NCBI GenBank assembly: GCA_023333565.1
Contig: JAJKFH010001480.1
Coordinates: 992,001 to 1,056,000, forward strand
Length of the DNA: 64,000 nucleotides
DNA from: Puffinus mauretanicus
Lineage: Eukaryota; Chordata; Aves; Procellariiformes; Procellariidae
Direction of reading: 5' to 3'
Shown here: in pieces, positions 38,801 through 48,990 of the stretch
How positions within the stretch are numbered: the stretch's first letter is position 1
Layout: every line of letters begins with the position of its first letter
Notes under the pieces: model-generated
Told to the model about the DNA's origin: nothing
Database searches by the model: none
The model's input: the letters and a program-made list of their open reading frames with translations, nothing else
Program-made: the position numbers and the translations under genes

Positions 38801-41800
38801 ATAGCACCCACATGCCCAAATACCTTCTAATAACTCAAAGATAGCACTTTGACGTTGATGAAGAGATACTTTTTCAGAATCCTTGCAGTTTTCTACCCAC
38901 CAGTTATTCAGTTCTGTCTCTGAATCTGCCATCTCCTGGAAAACAACACATCTAATTAAACTCAAGTGGTCATTCAGTATTTTCTATCAGTATGAATTCA
39001 CTCTCAGTTTGCCTTAATCATTATGGTTGCTTTCTTCCTCTTCAAGTTTCAAGCCAAAATAATTTTTTCCTGATGCAGTCTATTCCTATACTCCACCTTA
39101 CAGTAATCCCCAATAAGCTGTTCAGTTTAACCTGTGTTCCAAAAATAAACAAAGCAATCCACAATGCTTCCTAATTCTGTCATTAATTATCTCTTATAGA
39201 AAGCCAGAGATTTCATGGCCTCGTCATGTTTGCTGCAAGAGACAAAAAAAACCCATTAAAACCACAGTGATGCTATGTGCCAAGAGGTGGACAAAATACT
39301 AAATCTGGGGAAACTGCGTATTTGATTGAAAACACAGACATTTTCTATACCTTACATGTCTTGCCCTTTAGCTCTAGGTGCTCTAGATCATTGCTTGAGA
39401 AACATGATCCATGGTTTGTCAAAGAGAATATTAATATTTCTGGACCTCTCAGCACAATACATCACTACAGCAGAAACTACATAGCCTGCTCAACCGCACT
39501 ATTGCTTCTATTTTCTTCCCACCCCCACTTAACATCCAGACAGGAGTTCTTCCTGAGATCAGCGTCAGTCAAGTGGCTCAATATAGACAAGCTAACAGAA
39601 TAGAAATACATAAGTTAGCCTTTATAATATGTAAGGCTAGATAGCTTATGATTCTTTCTAGCAAAAACAAGCTTGTACATTCCAGAAACCTTATCAAAAT
39701 TACAGTAATATCCAAACTGCCAATTTCCTTACTGTTTGGAGAGAAGCAGCTTTCAAGGTCTCTGTAAGGACAGAGTGTGATAATGGGCCAATCAGCCGAT
39801 ATCTGAGAATCTCCATAGTTCTATCACTGAAACAGAAGAAAATTTCAGGTGAACGTACAATCATACAACACAATTTTTTCCCCAGTACTGTTAAGCCAGA
39901 ATTCAGCTATATTAACTGGTTAAGGGTCACAGTTTCTGACTCTACTATGAACAAACCTGATCACAACGCCAGTAGTCTGCGAGATCCAGGAGTAGGACTG
40001 GAGTGGATCTCTAGTGCCGTCACCAATTATTTTTTTCACTGGCACAGCTTTTTCTCCCTCTTTATCCTCCTCCTTCTTTCTTTTCTTGCCAAGGCTCAGA
40101 ACAACATCCATTTGTTTTTCCTCTTGAATTGATGTTGTAATAGGCTCAGGAATACAGATTTCTTCAGGCTCTGAACACTGAAAAACTGCTTTTAACTCTC
40201 TCAGCATGTCCTTAAGAAAAATGAAAAGTTTGGATTAGGATGATAAGCAGTGCATTGTAAAGCTTACCTACAGTTTTAAGAATTACACTCTACTATTTTA
40301 TTTTCCTATATAGATTTAAGGGAATAAACTTCATTCTGCTGAAGTCCAGGGCTTACTATCAAGAGCTGAAAGTAATACTAATGTTGCTAAGAATTTATTC
40401 TCACTCAAATTAACATAAGAAAAATTGCCAGGCACAAAAATTTTTTTTTTCTTTTTAAGTTCATAGCTAAGTATCAGGTTATGATTACCTGTGATGAGAC
40501 CAAACTTAGCCTGTTGGGGGTGCCAGTGGGAAGGATGTGAATCAAGCAACATCATATTGCAAATGTATCCTGAAGCAAGTGACACTAGAAAACTTTTAAC
40601 AAGCTCAAACACTAAAAAAACCTCAGAGGCATGCACCTTCTGTACAAGCTTTATAAAAACAAGCTGCAGAACATAAATATTGTTAGAGCAGAAACAGTCT
40701 TCCAACTTTTAATTCCTAAAGCCATGTATTATATCCAGCTCTTCTACACTTTTCAGAAGTATCTTCAGCATTAAAAATGTACAACACATAAAGAAAACAG
40801 AGTTCAACTATAAAGAAAAAAATACCTGTTTGAGAGCTGGATGCGTCCAGATCCACAACTGTCTGTTTTCAGACCCATCCCTGGGTTTCCAAATAAATGT
40901 AACAGGACCAAGCATATCCTCAGGATAGCGATCTGCTCTGTAAAGATTCAGGGAACCCTCGAATTTTCCAGACAGACAACAAGCCTCTTCAAATGTTAAT
41001 CCTAAAGAAGATGATACTTATTGAAAACCAAAATAATCTCTTGTTTAAAAAAGAAAAAATTGAAATTCAGTCCGGCTGCTGGGACAGTATCAAAGAAAGA
41101 ACATGTACCACAATTAGTTTATTAATAAGCAACTCAAAACAAGAATGTCTAGTCCTAGTATAAGACATTTTAATTATGTTTTTCAACCAAAATCACAACT
41201 CAGTATCAACTCTGTTACTACTATTGAGATAGGTAGAATAGTAAAAAAGGAAAAAGATGGGTCATCCTTCAGGCTATTCAAAAACTTAACTTTATTTTGA
41301 ACTATATAAAATTTACCTGTGTCAATGCTACATATTCGAGCAAGTTGCTTCAGAAGCTCATTCTCTTTACCAGTCAACTCCAGGCAACAATAATATGATA
41401 AGTCCTGAAACAAAAGGATAATGGTAAAGTGAGAATAACTCTTGAAAGCGAGCCTGGCAAGGAAGAACCAGACAGAGCTTCTCAATTTACACTAAAGTAG
41501 TAATTTTTCATTCACTAAAATTTGTGTCAAAGAGAAATGAGTTTTCTTTTTTAACTTAAAATTGTTAGTTATAGGAGAGGTGTCAGGCATTTCTCATTGA
41601 GGGCCAACCTGCCTCTCAAACCAACAGACCAAAAATGACATGGAACAAAGCACCTGTCTTCAATAGCATCCTGCTCAGGAAGATGATGCAGGGATTCACT
41701 GAATCTCTTAGCTCTTGAGAAGACTGAAGATGCAGTATTTCAGTCATAGTTACCATAAGACTCTTCTAAAGGTTCATCTTGTTCTCTCTGATACTCGCCA

Positions 41801-44800
41801 CCCTTCATTACAATTATGAAATCACTCATTTCATACTTAGCAGTTATTAACACCTGAGACAACAGTAGTTCAAAGAGACAGAAATATTCATTATAACTGA
41901 AGAGTTGATTCACCGTGGCAAAATAATGAAGAAAACAAATTAAAAAAGATGTAAATGTAGTACCTGAAGAAGGCAGTGTTTCGTCATGGCTCGGTAACAA
42001 GCCCTGTAGCTCTTCTCTGTAGGGCTATCTCCTAAACAGTATCCCCATTTCTTTACCATATGAAATCTCTTTGCATGCCAAATATGCGTTTCCAGCCAAA
42101 TATTCTTTCTTTGCCTGCGATTAAACTCTGCTACCAAATTTATGTGGCGCCTTCTAGCTTTGCGGCATTTAGTCTTTGACTGTTCTTTTTTCTGATGTAC
42201 AGCTTTCTCTGCCTGTTTTTAAAAGAGAGGATATTGAAGTAAATGTCAAAAGGACAAACTTCTGTAGAAGAAAAAGGCTGACATATATCAGGATACAAGA
42301 GCACTAGTATTAAGTTATTCTGATGTTAGTTCTCCATAATTCTTGTGGCTAACTAACACTTTGAAACTTTATACACAAGCCCCATCCACACAAGTGCATC
42401 AAAGTTTGATTGGAACCCACAGATAAACCAAAATCCCCACACATTCAGAAACTTACCAGTGAACAGTAAGATCTGCTACTTCCTGCGTGAAGTTTTTGCC
42501 CAACATCAATATATCCACATGAACAAATGAATGTGACATTAGGAACACCTGGAGATTTGAGCTCATACAGAAGCAGTATGGACTCTCAGACTGCGAGGTA
42601 GGACTCTAAGGATTCTACAACGTGTAGAAGCAAACAAGAAAGGACTGTGGTGATGTCTTGACCAAATTCTTGATAAATAGCCAGGTCTGAATTATTATGG
42701 GTGAATGCATGGCCGACTCTCTCAATTAATGTTTGATTTGTCTTTTTGGGAAGAGAAGGGGTAGAAAGAAATAGGGACTATAAGACACCCAAAAAGATTC
42801 TTAGGATGTCCTTTGTAAGCTCACCAAGGAATAGTTGACAACAGACCACTGGTTATAAGAATAGCAAAGGAATGTGAATGCTAGAAGATCACTGCCAAGA
42901 GCACAGAAAACACCGAAGCAACCCATGACATCAAAATAGAAATGCACAAAAAAATAAAATATGTTGCCATCAGACCCGTCATTCCAACCACAGGGTAGGC
43001 AATATAAGCCACTGGATCAATGGTATGTGACTGATTGGTTCAGAAAGACAAGTAGAGAAAAAGGGATGTGGTATTGTAGATGAAAAATGTATGTCTTTAA
43101 GCTTTTGAAGAAATAAGAGATGGTCCAGGTAAATGTTTGAATGAAAATGGTCATGATAAAGGATCTAAGAAAAAGGAAGAAAATGCAGCAGAATCAGAAC
43201 AGTTAACTTTGAAAAAGCAGGCTTCAAATACTGAAAAGTAATAGGCAGAACCTTTACAAAGGGAAATAGCTCAGGGGACACGACAAGCTGCAAGAAAACA
43301 TCAAACAAAACAGCCTGTGCAAACACACAACTACAGCAAAAGACCTGAGGAGAAAAAACATAGCACAAGAAATACAGCTGCACCAGGACCAATTAAAAAA
43401 TCTCAAAAATCCAAGAATCATACAAGGAGTGGAAACAAGGATGGGAGAATAAGTGTGAGTATGTACAGAGAAGTTAGAAAGGCTATCATGTGAAAGGAGT
43501 TAAAAAAGCAAGACACAAAAGAACCAAGCATAAACATTACAGAAATCTAGACTTAACAAGGATAGAACACATAACGAACTACGCAAAATAGTCCATGCCT
43601 TCTTCCTTCAGTTCTCAGAAAACAGGCCAAATTGCATCTCTTGTCATGACTAACAAAGCAAAAAGAATGCCAACCACAGCAGTAAAAGAAGAGATACAGC
43701 TTAAAACATGCCCTAAGGAACATTGTGGAAGTACCCGAAGTAATTTCTGAATCATGAACAATTATCTTCAGGAACTCAGAGTGGAGGGGGTAAGGTCTCA
43801 AAGAACTTAAAAAAGACAATGCAAGGGAAAAAAGAATGCAAGAAATACGTTAATCAGTCAACCTTAATACATAGAAAACTTGCCAAGCAAACTCACTTCA
43901 TCACTTTAAGAAGTGTCTAGAGACAATAAAAGTGATCAATGCCAAGCATCAGACAGATCATTTTACAATAAAATCCTGCTGAACCAATTTTTTTTTTTTT
44001 TTTTTTTAAAAAACACACCAGAAGGCCACAGTGGGTAAGGAGCAAGGAGGACTAAACTCCACAGGAGCATTCTGACTAAATGTTGAGGTACTGTCACAAA
44101 ATGAGAGAGTTTCACGAGCAACCAATAATAGTCAATTACTAAGCTGCATGCAGCCTGCCAACAACTCCAGTGTACCTCCCACGTTTGAGCTATAACACAT
44201 GAACCATCGTGCTAGTCATGAACGGGCTATGCTGGCTTGAGGCCGGCAGGGTCACACCTGACAGCTGTGGTGGGGTGCAAGGCAGACAGGTGCTATCGAG
44301 GACTCCTGGATCACCTGGGACCAATGCACTGCCTGAACAACCCCTCCTGCAGTGGACCCTTTTATCATCTACTCTAATAACTTTTCAAGATATCCAATAA
44401 TCACAAAGCCAAGTGGTTACTGAGATCTACTTGAGCTACTATCTAAAACTGAGGTGTTCCTCCATTTTGAATCCAAATGTCAGTCAAAGTTTGAGAACCT
44501 GTGTACGCAGGGAAGTTTTGCAGATAAGCTCAGGTCTGAACGTTAATAAATGTAGAGCTGAACACTGTGCATTAACTATGCCCACTATATAGTCTATCAA
44601 ATACTATAGAACGCACTTATACCTCTTTCCTGGCAATCTCTTGGAGCCGCCTGGGTAGGCGTTTAATATTGTGACTCATAGCTCGCCTTCGCATGTGCCT
44701 AGGTAGAGTCTGGAAAACTAGAGAGTTTGAAGACTTCTGCGCAACTGCTTTCAACATGGCATTGATCTCAGCAGCACGAGCTTGAGCAAAGGTAGACACT

Positions 44801-47800
44801 GGAATGAAAAGAACTGCATCAGAGCATGACAAACGGCAAAAATCAAAGAAGGGGACACTGTACATAAATTACTCAATTCCAGCAGAGTATTCCCAGTATA
44901 TCAGTCTAATGACTTCTTGAGATAAAAGTAAATACTGTATACTATTACTGAAGAAATTCCAATTCTTCAGAAATTCTGAAGCTTACCGATATGGTTAAGC
45001 AAATACTTACACATGAATGAATCTTAATGCCGTGGTATAACCAACAAGTCTTATTTGCACTAAGTACTTCTTTATTAAATTAGAGTAGCAATCTTTTCAG
45101 ATGGTATTCAGAGAGATGAAAAAAACTTCAGCATGGGAAAAAAAGGAAGCAGTAATCATATTACAGACTGTTTTAAAATGATCAAATAGAAAAATCCAGA
45201 GCTTGGTCTTGTTTTATGCTTATGGAAGCATATCTACTATCAGAGCACCGCCACATTTTGAAAAGCTAATCTGCTCTCCTAAATAAACATTCTGTTAGAC
45301 AAAAAGTTATCTGTAACTCACATCATGGACGAAAACAGTTTCACTGGCTACATTAAAAGCAGATGACTGTCAGTATTCATTTTGCTGGCAAACAGAAACC
45401 AAAATGCATATCCCTCATTACAGTAAGTGCAACTTTTCAACTCAGAAGTCTGAAAAGACTCATTGAACAACAGCTGGTCTTTCATTTCAGTATACAACTA
45501 CTTGTGTATTTTGGAGAAAATGAGGAAAAACAGAAGAACATAGCATCAGTTCTAATTTTTGCTCTTGCACAAAACCAAAGAAAGACAGCAAACTTAATCA
45601 CCAGCAAGTTGCCCTGGACTTATAAATTATGACCATTTTCCTTATATACAAACCTGTTATGTATTTCGGCATTTCCTCAGAAACACTCTGGCGTCCTCCT
45701 TGCCATCCTCCTCTTCCTCTGCCTCTCTCTCCTCTATTTTGCCCTTTTGGAAAATACTGGTCTTTCCTGTAAGAAGGCCCAGATGACTGATTCGAAAATT
45801 TCTGCTGCTGATACTGCTGCTCAGAACGAACGTCTCCTGGGGGGTTTAGAGATGAGAACAGGTAACAGAAATGCAAAGCAGTCTGAGTACTGATAACTAT
45901 ATACAGTCTTTCCTCCTAAGATTGCATTGCGCATTCCTCCCATTATATTTAATGTATGTACCTGAAAAAGCCGTCAGAAATCAGAAGAATTAAGTTCTTT
46001 TTTATAGGAAGAAATAAAAACTTTGCACCATCCTGCAGCAAGCCTGCAGTAGATTAACTAACTTTTGCACATTCTGAAAATGGTGCCCAATCCAGACTTT
46101 GCCTCCCATACTCTATTAGATCCAATATGAAAAACCTGACTAAAATCGGCCTATGCAACATCCATAGTGATTTTACTATTGTCTAGTCAGGGTTTTAGTA
46201 CCAAACAGCAAAGCTAATATTTTTCTCTCTTGCCCCTTGATTTTTTTTTCCGCATAACCAAATGTATTCTTGTCTCACTGACATGTATTTCTGTTACAGC
46301 AATAAATAAGGTAAGCATATACATGTATGTTGGTGCAGTAAGTTACTTTTCTGGTATAGGCATTTAAACCAATATTGAAATTAAATAACTAAAGCCTACA
46401 GTAAGCTTCCTAAGGTACAGAAATACCTTTCAAGAGCGATAAGCACCTAACAGTACTTCAAGTTTAAGAGGGCCTTGAAGTCCATATTTAAAGATTAGTT
46501 TATATTCAACCTATTCAGTTAAGTCTTGGTTAGGATTTCTACTACAACTTGAGATATGGTTCTCAGGGAGCTCATGCTGGACAACTGGACTAAAAAGGGC
46601 CAAGACAGCCATTCCCACCACCCCACCCAGTGCATCAAGATGAGTGGTTGAAGGAACATGGGGCCATACAGTTCAGGGAGCTCCTCTAGTGAAAATCAAC
46701 CTGTGCATCAGGAGAAATGGGGTAAGAGATTAAAAAAAAAAAAATCAGTTTTCAGGTTGATCAGCTTCTTAAACAGGTCTATCACATTGTCCCAAAAATG
46801 CTATCAGTGGCATGAGGAGCACCAGGAGCAGATTCACCTCCAGTAGCTTCAATTTATGTGAACTTAAAATGTCAACGAACCTCCTTTTTCCATTTCAAAT
46901 AAGCATGAAGCTGAAGTTTTATGTTCAGCAGCAATGCTGTTGCAGCCCCGATGCAACCATACATCATGCAGAACTGCAGTAATTCAGATGAAAAAATAAT
47001 TTGGGGTGGAAACAGAAGTTAGTTTTTATGTGGAGTAACTCCCTGATCTGGGTTCTCTGGCTGAGAGCAGCACTGTCCAGACAGTGAGGTGAAGGTGAGA
47101 AGGAAATAGCTGGGAGAAAGAGATGGATGCTGACTCAGTCAGAAAATCTGTGTAGACCTACAGCCCAAGTCAATCGTGGGAGGGTAACTGGACAGCAATT
47201 AACTCATATCACAAAAACATCCTTTCACCATCAAGTTAGCCTAAGAATGGAGGAACTAACTATTTTAATCAGAAGATGGAAGAGTGTTTCAAAAGATAGT
47301 GACTGACTTAATTCCTAAAGAAAAATGAAATTATTTCAGATACTATGTAAATCCATAGTTTTATAACACATATTTAGATTTTTTTCTTTCCTGTTTCTAC
47401 AAAATGCACTATAAAACCGAGATACTCACTAACACTACAGAAGAATGTTATATGGATGAACACCCATGCTATTCAACAGGACAGAAAACCATAACCACGT
47501 AATCTTAGAAGTTCCCTGCTACAAAGTTAGAAAACTGTATTTAATCTGGCAGTACTCCTTTAACGATATTCCAAAATCTTCAGACAGGGCTGACCATAAT
47601 TTGCTATGTCATCTGTCTGCTTCGGAACTTTTCAGTCACCTAAATATGCAGTGACACCTCAGCATTTTTTTGTTCAACCACAAGATGCAATCTGTCAACT
47701 TCTGAAGGCCTCAGAGTAACAGGCCCTGCTCTTACGTGTGCTTTTTTTCCCAGAAATAATATAGGTAACAAAATAAAAATATGAAATTGGGGGTGGTGGT

Positions 47801-48540
47801 GGTGCTGTGGAAATCAAAGTCCGATTGAAGCATACAGGATGCAGGTGGAAACACATCCGGCGTACAGGCTGACAGGATCCTTCAGCTGCAAAGGTTACCT
47901 GTGTACATAATGCTCCAGCAACGACCTAGCAACACTGCCATTTTAGGGAAATGCCTTGCTGCCTCCTGCCAATACTCCTCTATAGATAAAGGAGCCACAA
48001 GCGCCAAAAGGCAAATTTGTTGGGCATGCTGATCTGATGGAAAAACAGTGCATTTATCATAGGGCCAGCAGCCTAAACCAGCTCTTCCTGCAGCTCCTAG
48101 GTCTGACAGAAAGAGAAGGGAGGTCACTGGATGGGCTATAACATCCAAATTCATTTTAAGACTAGAAACCGTAGCGGTCAGATAGGATTTGTCATGTAAT
48201 CGAAGGGCTGGTAGAGAAAAGTGCGTATTAACGAGATTTATGGCAGAACCAGGGCTAAAGAAGTCAACGGCAGGGGACGAAGCCCCGGGCTGTTCCCACA
48301 CCGGGTACGCCTCGCCGGCCGCCGGGGCTGAGGAGACGGGGACACCCAGCCCAAGGCGGGGGGGCACCCTCTCCGCGTTGACCCACCCCGGCCCTGGGCA
48401 GGGGGTCCCCCAGCCGTACCTGGAGGCGCGCAGGCTCTGCTCCCGCCGCCGGGGAAGGGCCCCGGCTCGGCGGGAAGGGTGACACTGGCCGGCTGGTTCC
48501 TCATCTTCTTGGCCCGCTTCTTCTCCCTCGCCCCGGACAT
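26173..48540 (-). CDS. POP1: POP1, large protein subunit of RNase P and RNase MRP (complete, 15 coding exons)
   Basis: POP1 scaffolds the catalytic RNA of nuclear RNase P (tRNA 5' leader removal) and RNase MRP (rRNA processing) in the nucleolus and nucleus. Fifteen exons, all bounded by GT-AG, join without a frame break to 3033 nt, giving 1010 residues; the human protein is 1024. The start is the ATG at 48540-48538, opening [17 protein letters not shown], which matches the conserved vertebrate N terminus. The POP1 N-terminal domain covers about residues 100-325 (hallmarks [34 protein letters not shown]). A POPLD domain covers about 600-700 ([29 protein letters not shown]). The conserved C terminus has [16 protein letters not shown] and ends RFARLNIEV. 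Bird-specific features are an RG-rich stretch in exon 2 and a lysine run in exon 15. The gene is divergent to RIDA across a shared CpG island. Confidence 0.97.
26498..26520. repeat. POP1: (TTC)n trinucleotide repeat in POP1 exon 15
   Basis: About seven TTC units on the + strand. On the coding strand they give the lysine run in a disordered linker, so length changes by whole units stay in frame. Confidence 0.85.
27665..27997 (-). CDS. POP1: POP1 coding exon 14
   Basis: Acceptor TCATTTAG, donor AG|GTATGT. It encodes the conserved [18 protein letters not shown], then a long variable acidic linker ([16 protein letters not shown]), and resumes conservation at FIVLR. Confidence 0.95.
28843..28997 (-). 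CDS. POP1: POP1 coding exon 13
   Basis: Acceptor TTATAACAG, donor CG|GTAATG. It encodes [20 protein letters not shown] and [15 protein letters not shown]. Confidence 0.95.
29889..30080 (-). CDS. POP1: POP1 coding exon 12
   Basis: Acceptor CCTTCTCAG, donor TTT|GTAAGT. Exactly 64 codons, including [14 protein letters not shown] and the start of the POPLD core [20 protein letters not shown]. Confidence 0.97.
31024..31062. repeat. Two-copy 21-bp tandem duplication
   Basis: ACCAGAGGGATTTATTTC occurs twice with a 21-bp period, inside POP1 intron 11. It is a small, recent-looking duplication because the copies are identical over 18 bp. Confidence 0.85.
31461..31576 (-). CDS. POP1: POP1 coding exon 11
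   Basis: Acceptor CTTTTGTAG, donor CAG|GTAACT. It encodes [20 protein letters not shown] and [19 protein letters not shown], matching human POP1 closely. Splice matching was needed to find it. Confidence 0.95.
31577..37729 (-). other. POP1: POP1 intron 10 (longest interior intron)
   Basis: About 6.2 kb, AT-rich. It contains the tRNA-like element at 37413-37485 and no exon or recognised transposon. Open frames such as 33674-34027 and 35778-36104 lack splice or domain support. Confidence 0.7.
37413..37485 (-). pseudogene. tRNA-like cloverleaf sequence in POP1 intron 10 (probable tRNA pseudogene)
   Basis: Read on the - strand, 37485 to 37417 (69 nt) folds as a cloverleaf. The acceptor is GGTCTTG/CAAGGCC, 7 pairs with one G-T. 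There is a 3-bp D stem GCT/AGC with a 7-nt loop. The anticodon stem is 5 bp, TCTGT/ACAGA, with an 8-nt loop TTGACCAT. The T arm is perfect, CCAGG-TTCGAAT-CCTGG, and contains an exact B-box GGTTCGAATCC. The A-box is only partly present (GCTCAGTGG). ACCA follows directly (37416-37413), as if a CCA-tailed molecule had been copied. Against a working gene: the short D arm, the abnormal anticodon loop, and no TTTT terminator close downstream. A tRNA-derived retroposon head is the alternative. Confidence 0.6.
37730..37849 (-). CDS. POP1: POP1 coding exon 10
   Basis: Acceptor TTTTTAAAG, donor CAAG|GTAAAA. It encodes [19 protein letters not shown]. Confidence 0.95.
38824..38935 (-). CDS. POP1: POP1 coding exon 9
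   Basis: Acceptor TTTTCCAG, donor GAAG|GTATTT. It encodes [20 protein letters not shown] and AIFELLE. Confidence 0.95.
39733..39826 (-). CDS. POP1: POP1 coding exon 8
   Basis: Acceptor CTGTTTCAG, donor ACA|GTAAGG. It encodes [20 protein letters not shown] and [11 protein letters not shown]. It has no ATG-initiated frame of useful length, so it was recovered by matching the family and the splice phases. Confidence 0.95.
39957..40210 (-). CDS. POP1: POP1 coding exon 7
   Basis: Acceptor TTTCTTAAG, donor AG|GTTTGT. It encodes a variable acidic and lysine-rich linker ([13 protein letters not shown]), then the conserved [11 protein letters not shown] and YSWIS. Confidence 0.96.
40826..41001 (-). 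CDS. POP1: POP1 coding exon 6
   Basis: Acceptor TTCTTTAG, donor CAG|GTATTT. It encodes 58 full codons, including [15 protein letters not shown] and [13 protein letters not shown]. Confidence 0.96.
41317..41404 (-). CDS. POP1: POP1 coding exon 5
   Basis: Acceptor TTTGTTTCAG, donor ACAG|GTAAAT. It encodes [14 protein letters not shown] through CSIDT, conserved with human. Confidence 0.96.
41964..42212 (-). CDS. POP1: POP1 coding exon 4
   Basis: Acceptor TTAAAAACAG, donor CAG|GTACTA. It encodes 83 residues, from [13 protein letters not shown] to [15 protein letters not shown], with the core motif [20 protein letters not shown]. Confidence 0.97.
42213..44622 (-). other. POP1: POP1 intron 3
   Basis: About 2.4 kb. 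The + strand is unusually A-rich between about 42600 and 43950, and a T21-A6 tract lies at 43988-44014. This could be decayed repeat sequence, but I recognise no family. Confidence 0.5.
43988..44008. repeat. T21 homopolymer
   Basis: Twenty-one T followed by six A inside POP1 intron 3. It is a possible relic of a retroposon tail on the - strand, but no body is recognised. Confidence 0.9.
44623..44798 (-). CDS. POP1: POP1 coding exon 3
   Basis: Acceptor CATTCCAG, donor GAG|GTATAA. It encodes [16 protein letters not shown] and [16 protein letters not shown], which are nearly identical to human POP1 and form the start of the N-terminal domain. Confidence 0.97.
45654..45836 (-). CDS. POP1: POP1 coding exon 2
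   Basis: Acceptor CCCCCCAG before 45836, donor CAG|GTTTGT. It encodes a glutamine-rich then arginine-glycine-rich segment ([17 protein letters not shown]) and enters the conserved block MPKYIT. Confidence 0.93.
45837..48419 (-). other. POP1: POP1 intron 1
   Basis: About 2.6 kb. The 5' end (about 48240-48419) lies inside the CpG island and the rest is AT-rich. The long - strand frame over 47882-48580 crosses the exon 1 donor and is a by-product of GC-rich sequence, not a separate gene. Confidence 0.75.
48420..48540 (-). CDS. POP1: POP1 coding exon 1
   Basis: Runs from the ATG (48540) to donor G|GTACGG. It encodes 40 residues plus one base. The first 17 residues are conserved; the rest is proline- and glycine-rich and reflects the local GC-rich island. 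Confidence 0.93.
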
Positions 48541-48782
48541 CTCCGGCAGGGCCCGGGCAGCGTGCGAAGAGGAGGGTCACACCAACCCGCCCCTCAGGCA
48601 GGCCTTAGGCGCCCGGCGGGGGCTGCTCAGCCTCTCCGTAGCTGGGGGAGGCGGGGAGGGGTTGGCGGGCGGTGCAGCGGAGAGCAGTGCAGCCGCGGGC
48701 GGAGCGGTCACCGGCCCCGACCCGGTGCGCACCCGCGGCGCGGCCTCCTCCCCCTACACGCGGCCGCCCGAACGCGAGCACG

Positions 48783-48792
48783 GCGCATGCGC
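48783..48792. promoter_or_regulatory. NRF1-type binding palindrome
   Basis: GCGCATGCGC, the exact core of the NRF1 consensus, lies between the two genes about 135 bp upstream of the RIDA ATG. NRF1 is a common activator of CpG-island housekeeping promoters. Confidence 0.75.
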
Positions 48793-48819
48793 ACGGAGCA
48801 CTACCACCCCCCCCCGAGG

Positions 48820-48838
48820 ACTACATTTCCCAGAAACC
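48820..48838 (+). promoter_or_regulatory. ZNF143/Staf-like motif
   Basis: ACTACATTTCCCAGAAACC resembles the well-known promoter element ACTACAATTCCCAGAATGC bound by ZNF143. That element is often found at bidirectional promoters. Binding itself is inferred. Confidence 0.65.
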
Positions 48839-48925
48839 TCTGCGGGGTGGTATTAGGGAGGGGGCAGGGGGAGGAGGCAGTTGGCGGGGTGCTGAGGAGA
48901 GGGCAGGAGGGGGCTGGCGGCAGCT

Positions 48926-48990
48926 ATGGCCTCGCTCGTGAAGAAAATAATCAGCACTGCTAAGGCCCCTGCCGCACTGGGTCCCTACAG
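48926..48990 (+). CDS. RIDA: RIDA coding exon 1
   Basis: Runs from the ATG at 48926 to donor ACAG|GTATGC. It encodes 21 residues, up to PAALGPY, plus two bases of a serine codon. Confidence 0.96.

Larger units (their letters stand above)
48541..48925. promoter_or_regulatory. Bidirectional promoter between POP1 and RIDA
   Basis: Only 385 bp separate the two start codons, which point away from each other. The segment is CpG-rich, has no evident TATA box, and carries an NRF1-type site and a ZNF143-like motif. Head-to-head TATA-less promoters with these factors are typical of housekeeping gene pairs. Transcription start sites cannot be fixed from sequence alone. Confidence 0.85.

Noticed and set aside
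47882..48580. 232-codon - strand frame over the CpG island
   Set aside because: It crosses the POP1 exon 1 donor in another frame. GC-rich sequence has few stop codons, so a long frame is expected by chance. The spliced POP1 frame explains the conserved residues.
48562..48963. Long + strand frames over the promoter and RIDA exon 1
   Set aside because: Low-complexity Arg/Gly/Pro translation in the CpG island, out of frame with the conserved RIDA start at 48926.
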